Below the pieces are notes generated by a model. It ran no database searches. It was not told where the DNA came from and saw only the letters and a list, made by a program, of their open reading frames with translations. The translations under genes were made by a program, and so were the position numbers. A stretch of DNA of 64,000 nucleotides from Leptolyngbya sp. KIOST-1 (GTDB lineage: Bacteria; Cyanobacteriota; Cyanobacteriia; Phormidesmidales; Phormidesmidaceae), in assembly GCF_000763385.1 (NCBI RefSeq), contig NZ_JQFA01000004.1, positions 496,001 through 560,000 on the forward strand. Direction: 5' to 3'. This document shows positions 1 through 8,442 of the stretch, in pieces (position 1 is the first letter of the stretch; each line of letters starts with the position of its first letter).

Positions 1-8
1 CCCTGAGC

Positions 9-644
9 TTACTTGTTGGGCTGGGGGGTCATGCGCAGGTAGGGCTTGATCTCTGTGACGCCCTTGGGAAAGCGTTGCTTGGCTTCTTCGGTGGGAATCG
101 TAGGAGCGACTACCACGTCGTCACCATCCTTCCAGTCAACGGGGGTGGCCACGCTGTAGTTGTCGGTCAGCTGTAGGGAGTCGATAACCCGCAGAATTTC
201 TGCGAAGTTGCGACCGGTGCTGGGCGGATAGGTGATGGTCAGCCGCAGTTTTTTGTTGGGGTCAATCACAAATACACTGCGCACAGTGACCTTGGCGTTG
301 GCGTTGGGGTGAATCATGCCGTAGAGGTCAGAAACCTTTTTGTCGTCATCGGCCAGGATGGGGTAGTTGACCGTTACGCCCTGGGTTTCGTTGATGTCGC
401 CAATCCAGCCCTGGTGGGAGTCGGCGCTGTCAACGCTGAGCGCGATCACCTTAGCGTTGCGCTTTTCAAATTCGGGCTTGAGCCGAGCTACGCTGCCCAG
501 CTCGGTGGTGCAGACCGGGGTGTAGTCAGCGGGGTGGGAGAACAGCACCACCCAGCTATCGCCGGCCCAGCTGTAAAAATCGATTTCACCTTCGCTGCTC
601 TGCTGGGTGAAGTTGGGTACCTGATCGCCAAGTTGAAGCGCCAT
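9..644 (-). CDS. 1-Cys peroxiredoxin (Prx6 family)
   Basis: A thiol peroxidase that reduces H2O2 and organic or lipid hydroperoxides in the cytosol. The 211-residue length is typical of the Prx6 group. The peroxidatic cysteine lies in PADYTPVCTTE (Cys45), matching the family PxxxTxxC motif. The C-terminal extension (DWKDGDDVVV, then a FPKGV-like segment) is the long tail characteristic of 1-Cys enzymes, and no resolving cysteine is evident. The ATG at 642-644 is preceded on the minus strand by a GGAGA Shine-Dalgarno. The gene points out of the window's left edge and seems to stand alone; its terminator would lie outside the window. Confidence 0.95.
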   Translation of the reverse strand: MALQLGDQVPNFTQQSSEGEIDFYSWAGDSWVVLFSHPADYTPVCTTELGSVARLKPEFEKRNAKVIALSVDSADSHQGWIGDINETQGVTVNYPILADDDKKVSDLYGMIHPNANAKVTVRSVFVIDPNKKLRLTITYPPSTGRNFAEILRVIDSLQLTDNYSVATPVDWKDGDDVVVAPTIPTEEAKQRFPKGVTEIKPYLRMTPQPNK

Positions 645-1041
645 CTAAAATCTCCGTTAATCTCGACAAGGGTGCAAAAACGTTGCCTAGCGTTCACTTT
701 CGCTATTCTGCCATAAACCCCGGTATTCCGGTCGGAGTTTAGAGGTTTGTTTTAAGGATTGGTGCGCCAGGCCTTGGGGGCGGGGGTGTGGCACCGGGTG
801 TTGCCTGGGGGAGTTACCTTTGCGGGGTGTCAGGTGTCAGGTTCCAGGCATGGAGAGGGGTGGGCTGACTGATGCTATTAAGGGCTGGGGGTTCTCGGCT
901 CTAGCCTCGGATTCTGCCCCCTAGCGCTCCCATTGTCTCAACAAGAAGGCACCCAGAAAACCCAGGTGCCTGTATTTCGATGCTTGCCACGGCTAATGTT
1001 CTGCGGTCTACTCGCGACCAACCAGTGCGGGGGGCACGGGC
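645..1041. other. intergenic region, 397 bp
   Basis: This gap lies between the peroxiredoxin start and the DUF6464 stop. The part next to 645 should hold the peroxiredoxin promoter and 5'UTR. The middle (about 760-900) is G-rich with short direct repeats (for example TGTCAGGTGTCAGGTTCCAGG) and no convincing reading frame. A small hairpin near 947-971 is listed separately. Confidence 0.6.
947..971 (-). terminator. possible terminator of the DUF6464 gene
   Basis: Seven-base arms AGGCACC and GGTGCCT flank an 11-nt loop about 70 nt downstream of the minus-strand DUF6464 stop. On the minus strand the hairpin is followed by UCUUGUUG, a weak U-rich tail. A Rho-independent terminator is likely but not certain because the tail is interrupted. 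Confidence 0.45.
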
Positions 1042-1386
1042 CTACACCTGGCGATCGAAGACCTTCGGGGCGTAGGCGCTACACCCATCGCAGGGACCCA
1101 TGGGGTTGATGGCGCAGCGCAGGTAGGGCGATCGCGCATTCAGGTCGCAGGTAATGTCGCCAATCATGTAGCCCATGCCATCGACGTAGTGGAGGTCAGG
1201 CCCGCTGTCGAGCAGCTTGAACAGGCCCTGCCCCGAGGTGGTGGATGCAGCCGCAATCGTGCTGTTCTTGTCGTCGCGGTCGGCACGAACGCTCATCCAG
1301 GCCGACACGATGGCCGGGGTGAGACCGATTACGAAAATCAAAAGAATAACGAGCATGAACCTGACGTATGAAACCAGCAGGATCAT
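1042..1386 (-). CDS. DUF6464 family membrane-anchored protein
   Basis: A 114-residue protein with one N-terminal membrane helix (residues about 2-28: ILLVSYVRFMLVILLIFVIG) and a small Cys-containing C-terminal domain. The signature GDITCDLNARSPYLRCAINP followed by GPCDGCSAY is typical of the cyanobacterial DUF6464 family; its spaced cysteines suggest metal binding or disulfides. The function is unknown. I chose the ATG at 1384-1386. A longer open frame extends upstream to 1731, but the added residues are basic, non-family and overlap a repeat, so they are unlikely to be translated. Confidence 0.8.
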   Translation of the reverse strand: MILLVSYVRFMLVILLIFVIGLTPAIVSAWMSVRADRDDKNSTIAAASTTSGQGLFKLLDSGPDLHYVDGMGYMIGDITCDLNARSPYLRCAINPMGPCDGCSAYAPKVFDRQV

Positions 1387-1449
1387 CCTAACGTGACGCC
1401 TTGGCCGGTCATCCGTCAGCCGTGGGGGATTGGTACGTACCGTTGCGTT

Positions 1450-1483
1450 ACTTAGTCTTTCGCAATACTTAGTCTTTCGCAAT
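1450..1483. repeat. 17-bp perfect tandem duplication
   Basis: ACTTAGTCTTTCGCAAT occurs twice in direct tandem (1450-1466 and 1467-1483), about 65-100 bp upstream of the DUF6464 start. It could be a duplicated regulatory site or a simple slippage product; nothing else in the window matches it. Confidence 0.8.
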
Positions 1484-1799
1484 GTTGTGCGGCCTGACGG
1501 GGCGAACCTGGGTAGGCTGAATTTATAGCCAGCGATCGCCTCTTCCCGACACCAGTGCAAATTCGGCGCAGTAAAGACGCAGCCACGCCGAAAAAGTTCC
1601 CGGCTGCGGCGGTTTCGGGATAAATTGAGGGTTGTGATGGGTGAAGGAACGATTTTTGACCCAGTTCTCGCCCAAAACAAGGCCGTTTCTCCACCACCTG
1701 AACAAGGTCCTGAACTTTCCAGAACTTTCATGTATTGGCGGATTCTGGACTATGACCGATTATCTAAACATCCTGTAGACTCGCGTGTGCTCCAAAGCT

Positions 1800-1874
1800 A
1801 AGACCGGGTAGGGCCACAGGACATTGTGGAGGTTCGCTCCTCAGTGATAGCGCCTTACCCGGCTTTTTATTTTT
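1800..1874 (+). ncRNA. candidate structured small RNA or orphan terminator
   Basis: CCGGGTA (1804-1810) pairs perfectly with TACCCGG (1856-1862), followed at once by CTTTTTATTTTT, a strong Rho-independent tail on the plus strand. Inside the long stem are two small hairpins (CACAGGACATTGTG and GAGGTTCGCTCCTC), giving a three-way junction. No plus-strand gene ends just upstream, so this looks like an independent small RNA whose 3' end is the closing stem. A weak promoter-like pair (TTGGCG near 1736, GATTAT near 1759) lies upstream. It does not match SRP RNA, 6S RNA, tmRNA or Yfr1 as I know them, so no family is assigned. Confidence 0.5.
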
Positions 1875-2033
1875 AAAATTTCCTCCATCCCGTGTTGTCT
1901 CTGGCCATTGCTCCGTTCCTGCGTCGGCCGTGACCTTAGCCGACTATTCGAACTCTATTCACAGGCCTTCGGCGCAATCCGGACGGTTTGCGAAAAAAAT
2001 GCGCTCCGGCCGAGGTGCCCCACCAGAGACGCT

Positions 2034-2597
2034 TCAGAACTGGCTGATTGGGCGATCGCCCCTGAAATTATCGCCCCTGAAATCATCGTCCAGGCCATAG
2101 ACCTGGAGCCATTCGTCTACCACGTAGGGTGCGACCACCAATCGAGCTACTGTTTTAGACGCCAGGGGCACTACCAGGGTCAGGGGGCCAGGCCGCTGAA
2201 TGTGGCTAAAAATGGCCTCCACGTCGTACTGGGCCACATTTTCTGGCAGGGTTTGGGTCTGGGCATCCAAGCAGGGCGGCGCGGCCCACTGCGTCGTTGT
2301 GCCGCCCTGCACCGACAACTCGCCCTGGCGATCGACAATGCCTCGCCCCGGAAACCCCACCAGCCGCAGGTAGACGCCCTCCGATTGGCCCTCGGTGTAG
2401 CGCTTAAAAACCGTTGCCTGCCAGGCAATATCGTTCTGGTCGCGCAGACTCTGGCGCGATCGGTAGGTGGTCTGGCCGGGTCGCTCGTGGTAGGTGTGCA
2501 CCGAGGCCACCGCCGGCTCTGCCAGGGCCAGCAGCAGTAGACAGCCCAGGACCAGGGCCAGAATTGTGAGCCGCAGGGCGCGCCAGAGGTAAGCCAT
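2034..2597 (-). CDS. DUF3122 family exported protein
   Basis: A 187-residue protein with an N-terminal signal peptide (hydrophobic residues about 9-26, AxA-like site near PAVAS), so probably periplasmic or thylakoid-lumenal. The body carries the cyanobacterial DUF3122 pattern: SVHTYHERPGQTTYRSRQSL, then WQATVFKRY and YLRLVGFPG. The function is unknown. The C-terminus contains a 15-bp tandem duplication (2055-2084) that repeats the residues FRGD, DDDFRGDNFRGD; it abuts a HIP1-like site and looks like a local slippage extension. Confidence 0.8.
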   Translation of the reverse strand: MAYLWRALRLTILALVLGCLLLLALAEPAVASVHTYHERPGQTTYRSRQSLRDQNDIAWQATVFKRYTEGQSEGVYLRLVGFPGRGIVDRQGELSVQGGTTTQWAAPPCLDAQTQTLPENVAQYDVEAIFSHIQRPGPLTLVVPLASKTVARLVVAPYVVDEWLQVYGLDDDFRGDNFRGDRPISQF

Positions 2598-2751
2598 GGG
2601 AGATGGAGACGAAAAGACGGTGGGGCGATATGAACCAGGGGAGCGCAGCGATCGCGACGCTCCCCTGGCCCTGTCGGGTCATATTCCTACTGTACCCCGC
2701 CTCAATCTCCAACCCTGAGGGCATGCACCCTAGGTTGGTTGCGCTGGACCG

Positions 2752-4212
2752 CTACAGCTGGCTCATCTGGTTCAGCGTCCGCCGATACCCAGCGGCTTCG
2801 CCCTGCTGCAGGAAGAGTTGAGCGGCCTGCTCAAAATCGCGGCGGGCACCGGCGTCGTCGCCCAGGCGGGCCCGCACCAGGCCGCGGTTGTAGAACAGTC
2901 TGGCATCGGCCCGGTTGGGGGCATTGATAATGGCCTGGGTGAGATCCTGGTAGGCATTCTGGGATTGGTTCACCTGCAGGTAGGCTGACCCCCGCGCCGA
3001 GAACGCTTCCGGGAAGTTGGGCTGCACCTCCAGGGCCTGACTGTAGTCGTCGATCGCGCCAAACACATCCCCCGTCGCCTTGCGGGCGTCGCCCCGGGCT
3101 TTGAGCGCTGCGGCGAAGGTGGGGTCGAGGAATAGGGCCTCGGTGTAGTCTGCGATCGCAGCGGTGGCATCCCCCGCCTGCAGCAGCGCGTCGCCCCTGA
3201 GTTTGTAGGCCATAGCCGAGTCAGGGTTGAGCTGGAGCACGCGGGCGAAGTCCTGCTGGGCGCCGGTCAGGTTATTTTGAGCAGCGCGAATGGTACCCCG
3301 ACTCATGTAGGCTTCAGTCAGGCTGGGATTGAGCTGCAGGGCGCGATCGAGGTCTTGCAGGGCGCGGTTGGGCCGTCCCTGACGGAAGAAGACGTGGCTG
3401 CGGTTGAGGTAGGCCCGGGCCAGGTCGGGGTCGAGCCGGATGGCCTGGTTGAGATCCTCCAGGGCGGCGTCGTAGAGCCCCAGGTGGTAGTAGGCGACCC
3501 CCCGCCCCATGTAGGCCCTCGGCAGATCACCCCGCAGCTCGATGGCGCGGCTAAAGTCGGTGACGGCGTCGCTGTAGTTGTTCACCCGCTCCAGGGCAAA
3601 GCCCCGCAGCAGGAAGGCGGTGGGGTTGGTGGGGTCAAGCTCAATGGCGGTGGAGAAGTCCTCCAGGGCCAGGTCGTTACGCCCCTGCTGAGTATCGACC
3701 AGGCCCCGGTAGAGGTAGACATTGACCGCGTCGGGATTGGCTTCCAGGGCTGCGTTAAAGTCGGCCTGGGCGGCGGTGGGGTTGTTCTGGCGGAAGTAGA
3801 CACTGCCTCGGGCAAACAGGGCGTTGGCGTTGCCGGGACTGAGGCTGAGGGCCTGGTTGATATCGGCCAGGGCGCGATCGTAATTGCCCTGACGGGCCAA
3901 GATCAGGCCCCGGTACAGGTAGGCATCGGCCAGGGACGGATCGCGTTCGATGGCTAGATTAAAGGCTTCGAGGGCGGCTTCGTAGTTGCCTTGGTTGTAG
4001 CGCTCAACGCCCAGGTTGTAGGCACCAACCGCCGTGAGTCCAGGTTCAGCCGGCTCGGCTTCAGCCTCTGCCTCGGGCGTCTCAGGCAGAATCTCTACCT
4101 CTGGTACGACCAGGTCGGGTTCGGCTGTCGGGGTTTGGGCGTAGACCCCCAGGGGCGTTACCCCCGCCACCAGTCCCAGGCCGAGCAGCACGGCAAAATA
4201 ACGCAATTTCAT
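2752..4212 (-). CDS. tetratricopeptide repeat protein, exported
   Basis: A 486-residue protein built almost entirely of 34-residue TPR units. After a signal peptide (MKLRYFAVLLGLGLVAG, cleavage near VYAQ) and an acidic, Glu/Ala/Pro-rich linker (about residues 28-60), I count 12 consecutive repeats, each with the W/Y-x-x-G ... A ... P pattern (for example YLYRGLILARQGNYDRALAD). It probably acts as a periplasmic or lumenal protein-protein scaffold; the partner cannot be deduced. The start is the ATG at 4210-4212 because the signal peptide begins there; an upstream in-frame ATG would add 27 atypical residues. Confidence 0.9.
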   Translation of the reverse strand: MKLRYFAVLLGLGLVAGVTPLGVYAQTPTAEPDLVVPEVEILPETPEAEAEAEPAEPGLTAVGAYNLGVERYNQGNYEAALEAFNLAIERDPSLADAYLYRGLILARQGNYDRALADINQALSLSPGNANALFARGSVYFRQNNPTAAQADFNAALEANPDAVNVYLYRGLVDTQQGRNDLALEDFSTAIELDPTNPTAFLLRGFALERVNNYSDAVTDFSRAIELRGDLPRAYMGRGVAYYHLGLYDAALEDLNQAIRLDPDLARAYLNRSHVFFRQGRPNRALQDLDRALQLNPSLTEAYMSRGTIRAAQNNLTGAQQDFARVLQLNPDSAMAYKLRGDALLQAGDATAAIADYTEALFLDPTFAAALKARGDARKATGDVFGAIDDYSQALEVQPNFPEAFSARGSAYLQVNQSQNAYQDLTQAIINAPNRADARLFYNRGLVRARLGDDAGARRDFEQAAQLFLQQGEAAGYRRTLNQMSQL

Positions 4213-4467
4213 GGCTTCCCCTTCACCAGCGGTGTGTGCAGATTGAGTAGATGGGTGCGGCCCCTGAAGCGGAGCTGTTGTCAGAATACCCACTTACGCA
4301 TTTGGCGATCGTCCCTGGCGCTAATGATATGTCAGCTTATTTAGGATGAGAGCATAGGTTTTAAGAGTTTTTGGGGAATTGCAGAGCAGTTTTCTCTGCA
4401 TCGGGCAGAGCATTGGGGCACTGCGATCGCGATCCGTCAGCCAATTTATACGCGTTAGGAGGTAGCT

Positions 4468-4845
4468 ATGCAGGATAGCGACAGCAGGCAGAGGGCCCGT
4501 AGGGCGATCGCGCGGTGGACCCTGGCCCTGGTGCTGGGCCTTTGGATCTGGTTGGGGCTGGGACAATACGCCCAGGCCCAGAGCGAGGTCCGGATAGAAT
4601 CGCGGCTCAACCGCCTGGAATCTGAGCTGGGTCGTCTGCGATCGCAGTTCAGGCAGATCGAATCCCGGCTGGCGGGTTCTCCCCGACCGGCTCCCAACTT
4701 GCCCGCCCCCGCCGCCCGGCCTAACCCAGAGCCATCGCTGGAGCAGCAGTTCGACAACCTGGCCACCCTGGCGATCGAACTCCGGCAGCAGGTCCGGCAG
4801 CTGGAAACCCGGGTCGCTCAGCTGGAGCGATCGGCCTCCTTCTAG
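4468..4845 (+). CDS. small exported or anchored coiled-coil protein
   Basis: A 125-residue hypothetical protein. A basic N-terminus is followed by one hydrophobic segment (TLALVLGLWIWLGLGQYAQA, about residues 18-37) that ends in a signal-peptide-like AQA. A heptad-rich coiled coil follows (IESRLNRLESELGRLRSQF), then a Pro/Ala linker and a second coiled coil (LAIELRQQVRQLETRVAQLE). AGGAGG seven bases upstream of the ATG supports the start. Its stop codon overlaps the stop codon of the convergent alr gene in the palindrome CTAG. No domain family is recognised. Confidence 0.8.
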   Translation: MQDSDSRQRARRAIARWTLALVLGLWIWLGLGQYAQAQSEVRIESRLNRLESELGRLRSQFRQIESRLAGSPRPAPNLPAPAARPNPEPSLEQQFDNLATLAIELRQQVRQLETRVAQLERSASF

Positions 4846-6047
4846 CTGGGGACGGCGGCTGCCCCCAGGCTCTGCTGCACGGCAATGCGGGGCAGCCGGT
4901 GCTTGAAACCGCAGAGAATTTCCCAGCTGATGGTGTTGGCCATGGCGGCCCAGTCGTCAGGCCCGATGGCGTGGGGCCCGTCGCGGCCCAGCAGCGTGAC
5001 CACGTCCCCCTCCTGCAGGTTGGGGATGCGGCTGACATCCAGCATCAGCTGATCCATCGTGATCGCCCCAACCTGCCGGGCCAGCTGGCCCTTGACCATG
5101 ACCTGCAGCCGATTGGAGAGGACGCGGGGTACCCCGTCGGCATAGCCAACGCCCACCACCGCCAGCCGCATGGGGCGATCGCACACGTATTGATGGCCGT
5201 AGCTGACCCCGGTTCCGGCGGGCACATCTTTGAGGTGGGTGATGCGGGCCTTGACCTGCATCACCGGCCGCAGATCGACCCGGCCCTGGAGGTGGGGGGC
5301 CGGATAGAGACCGTAGAGGCCCAGCCCCACCCGTACCAGGTCGTAGTGCAGGGCGGGGTCGGCCAGGGTGGCTGCCGTGTTGGCCAGGTGCAGCCGGGGG
5401 GGGAGCAACTGCTGCTGCTGGAGCTGCCCCAGCGCTGCCCGAAACCGCTGGTGCTGCTGCGCCATGATGGCTGGGTCGGGGCTGTCGGCGGTGGCCAGGT
5501 GAGAGTAGAGACTGTCGATTTTGAGGTGGGGCAGCTGGCGCACAAACCTGACGAAATCGACGGCCTCGGCCCAGGGGAACCCCAGCCGGGTCATGCCGGT
5601 GTCAATTTTGAGGTGCACAACCAGGGGTCGGGCCGCCGCCAGCCCCGAGAGCGTGTCAGAAAAGACCAGGGCCTGCTTGGGGTTGACCAGGGTGGGCTGA
5701 AGCCGCCAGTGGGCGATCGCCTGCATTTCTTCGGGGCTGTTGACGGCCCCCATCACCAAAATGGGTGCTTGAATACCCGCTGCGCGCAGCTCAATGCCCT
5801 CGGGAACGGTGGCGACCCCCAGCCAGGCGGCTCCGGCCTGGAGGGCGGTCTGGGCCACCGTCACAGCCCCGTGCCCGTAGGCGTCGGCTTTGACGACAGC
5901 CATCAGCTGGGCGGCGGCGGGCAGCAGACCCTTCAGCTGGCGCACGTTGTGCCGCAGGGCCCCCAGGTCAATTTCAACCCAGGCTCGGCAGCAGCGCATG
6001 GGCTCCAGGCTGGGGGCCAGGCTAGGGGTTTGATCCCAACTCAACAT
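4842..6047 (-). CDS. alr: alanine racemase
   Basis: A PLP-dependent enzyme that interconverts L- and D-alanine for peptidoglycan precursors in the cytosol. The catalytic PLP lysine is in AVVKADAYGHG (Lys53), and the second catalytic base, tyrosine, is in VSYGHQYV (Tyr283). VVGVGYADGVPR and TMDQLMLDVS are the C-terminal beta-domain signatures. The 401-residue length is near the usual 370-390 plus a short N-terminal extension; an internal ATG at residue 17 is an alternative start. The gene converges on the coiled-coil gene and shares the four bases 4842-4845 with it. Confidence 0.96.
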   Translation of the reverse strand: MLSWDQTPSLAPSLEPMRCCRAWVEIDLGALRHNVRQLKGLLPAAAQLMAVVKADAYGHGAVTVAQTALQAGAAWLGVATVPEGIELRAAGIQAPILVMGAVNSPEEMQAIAHWRLQPTLVNPKQALVFSDTLSGLAAARPLVVHLKIDTGMTRLGFPWAEAVDFVRFVRQLPHLKIDSLYSHLATADSPDPAIMAQQHQRFRAALGQLQQQQLLPPRLHLANTAATLADPALHYDLVRVGLGLYGLYPAPHLQGRVDLRPVMQVKARITHLKDVPAGTGVSYGHQYVCDRPMRLAVVGVGYADGVPRVLSNRLQVMVKGQLARQVGAITMDQLMLDVSRIPNLQEGDVVTLLGRDGPHAIGPDDWAAMANTISWEILCGFKHRLPRIAVQQSLGAAAVPS

Positions 6048-6239
6048 CGTTCCTCCTCCTTCACCACAAGCTGTCCGAGGGTTTTGGGGCTAGCGACTGA
6101 ATCATAGCGCCAGATGCCCTGCTAAAACCGAGCCACCGCAAACCGGGCTTCGAGGCAGTGTACCAGCAGCCAAACCCCGCCATTTAGCTTCTGTGCTACC
6201 ATCGGGCTTATATTCTTTAGCCAATTACCACGCAAAAGA

Positions 6240-6740
6240 ATGAGTAAGGTTCTGGTGCTCAATGCCTCCTATGAACCGCTCAATATTACGAGCTGGCGCC
6301 GGGCTGTTGTTCTTGTGATCAAGGGTAAGGCTGAGCGGGTTGAACATAATGGCAAGTTGGTCTATGCCGACTTTCCACTGCCGACGGTCATTCGTCTGCG
6401 CCACTATGTGCGGGTACCCTACAAAGATATTCCTCTCACCCGGCGCAACCTGCTTCAGCGGGACAACCACACCTGCCAGTATTGCAGCTACAGCGGTGAC
6501 GGCTTGACCCTCGACCACGTGGTGCCGCGATCGCGCGGCGGCGGCGACACCTGGGAAAACATGGTAACGGCCTGCGTGCGCTGCAACGTTAAAAAGGGCA
6601 ACCGCACCCCCCGGGAAGCCAACATGCCGCTGTTTAGCCAGCCCCGCAAGCCTCACAGCAGTCTCTACTTCGAGGTCACCCGACAAATTCACAGCGGGGT
6701 ACACCAGGAGTGGAAGAAATACGTCATCGGTATTTCGTAA
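6240..6740 (+). CDS. HNH endonuclease-domain protein
   Basis: A 166-residue protein with a C-terminal HNH nuclease fold. CQYC (Cys79/82) and CVRCN (Cys112/115) form the zinc knuckles. LDHVVPRSRGG (about 91-101) carries the catalytic Asp-His, and WENMVTAC contains the conserved asparagine. The N-terminal half (VLVLNASYEPLNITSWRRAV) is the typical leader of a widespread stand-alone HNH family in cyanobacteria and other bacteria. Its biological substrate is unknown; it is not next to any restriction or phage genes here. Upstream spacing suggests its own promoter. Confidence 0.9.
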   Translation: MSKVLVLNASYEPLNITSWRRAVVLVIKGKAERVEHNGKLVYADFPLPTVIRLRHYVRVPYKDIPLTRRNLLQRDNHTCQYCSYSGDGLTLDHVVPRSRGGGDTWENMVTACVRCNVKKGNRTPREANMPLFSQPRKPHSSLYFEVTRQIHSGVHQEWKKYVIGIS

Positions 6741-6975
6741 GCCTCGGGCCTATGTCGCAGGGGTGAAGTTGCAGCCTGAACGGGCGCAACGCTGGCGATT
6801 CTACCGCAATTTGTAATAATGATCATAGAGCTTTGGCACCGCTGACGCCTCTGGCTTTACACGGCCTACCGACTGCGACTGCAATGGGGAGGCTGGAGGG
6901 CTGTCCGGGCCCTGGGGAGAGGAACTGAAATTTTAGTGTGGAATATCAGGTGCGCTGGCACAGAAGGAACTGTCC

Positions 6976-8181
6976 ATGATGACGTTTGACTCCGACTCGG
7001 ATGCTCCAGAGGTGACGTTGCCCAACGGCAAAAGCGCCATTTCTCTCATGCCACACCCTGAACTCGACGGCGATGCCGAAGATCCGGTACAGGCGGTGCG
7101 TCGCCTGCTGGAGGCCCACCGCGAGGATCGCCACCTGGTGCTGCTGCAGGATTTTCCCGACCCCGATGCCCTCTCGTCGGCCTGGGCCTACAAGCTGATT
7201 GCGGCCAACTACAAAATTGAGTGCGACATTGTCTACGCTGGCACCCTCAGCCATCAGGAAAACATTGCCCTGGTGCGTCTGACCGGCCTGCCTGCCCGCC
7301 GCTGGCTCACCGCCGCCGATGGCCCCCACCTGAGCGACTACCAGGGGTTGGTGCTGGTGGACAACCAGGGCACCACCAGCCAACTCTACGAACACCTGCG
7401 AGAGGCTGGCCTACCCCTGGTACTGGTGATTGACCACCACTCCCCCCAGTCCAAGCTCGACGCCGAGTACGTGGACCTGCGGCCCCATATTCGAGCCACC
7501 GCAACGATCCTGACCCAGTACCTCCAGCAGGGGCTGCTCAACCTCGATCGCAACAACAGCAAGCACACCAAGTGCGCCACCGCCCTCATGCACGGGCTGC
7601 GGGCCGACACCAACCAGCTCATGCACGCCGGGGCCAGCGATTTTATGGCGGCGGCCTACCTGAGCCAGTTTTACGACGGCCAGTTGCTCAGCGCGGTGCT
7701 CCAGGCCTCCCGGTCAAAGCGGGTGATGGATGTGATCGAGCGATCGCTGCGCAACCGCAAGGTGCAGAACAACGTGTCGATCGCCGGGGTGGGCTACCTG
7801 CGCTACGACGACCGCGACGCCATTCCCCAGGCTGCCGACTTCCTGGTCACCGAAGAAAACGTCCACACCGCCGTGGTCTACGGCATCGTCCACGACGAAG
7901 ATGAGGAGCGCGAGGTGGTGATTGGCTCCCTGCGCACCAGCAAGATCACCCTCGACCCCGACGAGTTCATCAAAGAAGCCTTTGGCCAGGACAGCGAGGG
8001 GCGGTTTTTTGGCGGCGGCCGCTCCATGGCCGGGGGCTTCGAAATTCCGGTGGGGTTCCTGTCGGGCTTTTACGAAAATTCGGAGTACAACCGCCTCAAG
8101 TGGGAGGTGTTTGACATCCAGATCAAGCAAAAACTGTGGCGGCTGGTGGACCCTGAAGAGGGCATTATCAACACCGACTAA
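6976..8181 (+). CDS. DHH family phosphoesterase (NrnA-like)
   Basis: A 401-residue protein of the DHH/DHHA1 superfamily, whose members hydrolyse short oligonucleotides, pAp or cyclic dinucleotide products using two Mn ions. Motif I is DPDALSS (62-68), motif II VDNQ (128-131) and the eponymous DHH at 153-155. The C-terminal DHHA1 part carries a Gly-rich loop (FFGGGRSMAGGFE) near residue 350. The substrate cannot be fixed from sequence. The TAA stop lies inside the 8-bp direct repeat GACTAATC that bounds the neighbouring insertion, so the insertion occurred exactly at the end of this gene without breaking it. Confidence 0.9.
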   Translation: MMTFDSDSDAPEVTLPNGKSAISLMPHPELDGDAEDPVQAVRRLLEAHREDRHLVLLQDFPDPDALSSAWAYKLIAANYKIECDIVYAGTLSHQENIALVRLTGLPARRWLTAADGPHLSDYQGLVLVDNQGTTSQLYEHLREAGLPLVLVIDHHSPQSKLDAEYVDLRPHIRATATILTQYLQQGLLNLDRNNSKHTKCATALMHGLRADTNQLMHAGASDFMAAAYLSQFYDGQLLSAVLQASRSKRVMDVIERSLRNRKVQNNVSIAGVGYLRYDDRDAIPQAADFLVTEENVHTAVVYGIVHDEDEEREVVIGSLRTSKITLDPDEFIKEAFGQDSEGRFFGGGRSMAGGFEIPVGFLSGFYENSEYNRLKWEVFDIQIKQKLWRLVDPEEGIINTD

Positions 8182-8183
8182 TC
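8176..8183. repeat. left 8-bp target-site duplication
   Basis: GACTAATC immediately precedes the IS end CTAGTTCC. The same octamer immediately follows the opposite IS end GGAACTAG at 10683. It includes the stop codon of the DHH phosphoesterase gene. Confidence 0.75.
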
Positions 8184-8442
8184 CTAGTTCCAACTTATTT
8201 TGTGTCAGCTTTCTTGGGCAACGGCCTTCTGCCATTCAACGATGAGGCAATCAGCAGATTGCGCACCCAGTTATTGTGATAGCGGAAACCGTTGAGTTGT
8301 TCAAAGGGGCATAAGCAGCCATCCATCGCTGTCCGAGTTTTGCGACAAAATGGATGAAAGTTCCAGAGTAATGCCATGGCTCGACTGGATTGCTCGGCGG
8401 AGCCCCATTTCCCGTGGAAATTTTGCATGGCATATAAGGTGC
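8184..8442 (-). mobile_element. IS left-end fragment (copy A)
   Basis: Bases 8186-8442 are identical to 8753-9009 of the full IS copy. They encode the last 80 or so residues of the transposase on the minus strand (stop at 8195) and include the terminal inverted repeat TAGTTCCAACTTATTTTGTG. The fragment ends abruptly in the middle of the transposase gene, where the primase fragment begins. Confidence 0.85.

Larger units (their letters stand above)
1387..2033. other. long intergenic region, about 650 bp
   Basis: The gap between two minus-strand genes holds no convincing coding sequence. It contains a 17-bp tandem duplication (1450-1483) and a structured, U-tailed transcript candidate on the plus strand (about 1800-1874), both listed separately. 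The open frames covering it have no recognisable domains. Confidence 0.6.

Noticed and set aside
1386-1731. N-terminal extension of the DUF6464 gene to 1731
   Set aside because: The extra 115 residues are basic, lack family similarity and run over the 17-bp tandem duplication; the membrane helix starts right after the ATG at 1386.
1800-1874. Yfr1, SRP RNA or 6S RNA identity for the structured RNA candidate
   Set aside because: Yfr1 needs an unpaired ACUCCUCAC between two separate hairpins; here CTCCTC lies inside a closing stem. The SRP GGAA loop and the long 6S bulged helix are absent.
4899-6107. 402-codon plus-strand open frame opposite alr
   Set aside because: It is antisense to a complete alanine racemase with all catalytic residues; its translation is Gly/Pro/His-rich without domains. 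High GC creates such shadow frames.
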